Below, in pieces: positions 63,929 to 64,000 of a stretch of DNA of 64,000 bases. The stretch lies in NCBI GenBank assembly GCA_963825595.1, contig CAWGUE010000022.1, positions 108,475 through 172,474 of the forward strand, written 5' to 3'. The stretch comes from JARFQH01 sp963825595 (GTDB lineage: Bacteria; Desulfobacterota; Desulfobacteria; Desulfobacterales; SG8-13). How positions within the stretch are numbered: the stretch's first letter is position 1; each line of letters begins with the position of its first letter. The position numbers and the translations under genes are program-made. The notes under the pieces were generated by a model, which did no database searches, was not told the DNA's origin, and was given only the letters and a program-made list of their open reading frames with translations.

Positions 63929-64000
63929 TCAAAAGTTGTGGTGTCTCCAACTTATCGCTGGAACAACGGTTGCCGTAGCTGTTTCTGATGGGAAGCCTTG
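63929..64000. other. Right edge of the window
   Basis: 72 bases after the cyclase stop; nothing supported. Confidence 0.5.

Overview
The window looks like a chromosomal stretch of a Gram-negative anaerobe, most likely a sulfate-reducing or related Desulfobacterota (Desulfosarcina/Desulfobacteraceae-like). The reasons are a tungsten-type aldehyde:ferredoxin oxidoreductase with a polyferredoxin partner, a DUF362 iron-sulfur protein, an Isf-like flavoprotein, a stand-alone MetF-like protein, and a gene whose reading frame makes sense only if UGA is read as selenocysteine. The lineage is inferred from gene content; no rRNA gene is present.

Layout. 0-4.5 kb: a YbhGFSR-type ABC-2 exporter operon (fusion protein end, double ATPase, two permeases). 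4.5-12 kb: MetF-like and SRPBCC proteins, a gutted YyaL-type gene, an iron-sulfur flavoprotein, a GNAT acetyltransferase, a SeqA-N-like gene between two copies of one repeat, and recQ. 12-14.3 kb: a hybrid PAS histidine kinase. 14.4-20.5 kb: a molybdenum hydroxylase (large subunit and 2Fe-2S subunit, minus strand) facing xdhC (broken), a MobA-like cytidylyltransferase and a serine hydroxymethyltransferase-like gene (one frameshift). 20.5-24 kb: a DUF362 ferredoxin and the ferredoxin-AOR pair. 24-34 kb: a DUF2799 lipoprotein, membrane proteins, a decayed glutaredoxin-thioredoxin reductase fusion, a REP-type transposase remnant, a HAMP-SpoIIE phosphatase, a frameshifted spondin-domain protein and a histidine phosphatase. 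34-48 kb: GIY-YIG protein, broken DnaQ-like exonuclease, SAM methyltransferase, two paralogous lipoproteins enclosing an FGE-like lipoprotein, dinB, SUI1 (frameshifted) and an ADP-ribosylglycohydrolase, then msrB, ada (frameshifted), an MFS exporter, an aldo-keto reductase tail and a DUF2779 nuclease-like protein. 48-56.4 kb: a VapBC-type module, a VWA protein with six 88-residue repeats, DUF3617, repeat-rich noncoding DNA, an amidase and an ankyrin protein. 56.8-64 kb: small accessory genes, the predicted two-selenocysteine MerB homologue, and a class III adenylate cyclase with TPRs.

Genes that plainly work together: the exporter operon; the molybdenum hydroxylase with XdhC and the cytidylyltransferase, which in known systems prepare its cofactor; the polyferredoxin with AOR; and the antitoxin with its PIN toxin.

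Two themes stand out. First, at 60720-61418 one frame holds two TGA codons exactly at the two catalytic cysteines of organomercurial lyase, each followed by a hairpin (very good for the second); this is the best candidate for something undescribed. Second, the window is full of decay: about eight genes carry frameshifts or deletions, and three dispersed repeat families lie between genes. Some single-base shifts may be sequencing errors; the large deletions and truncations are not of that kind.
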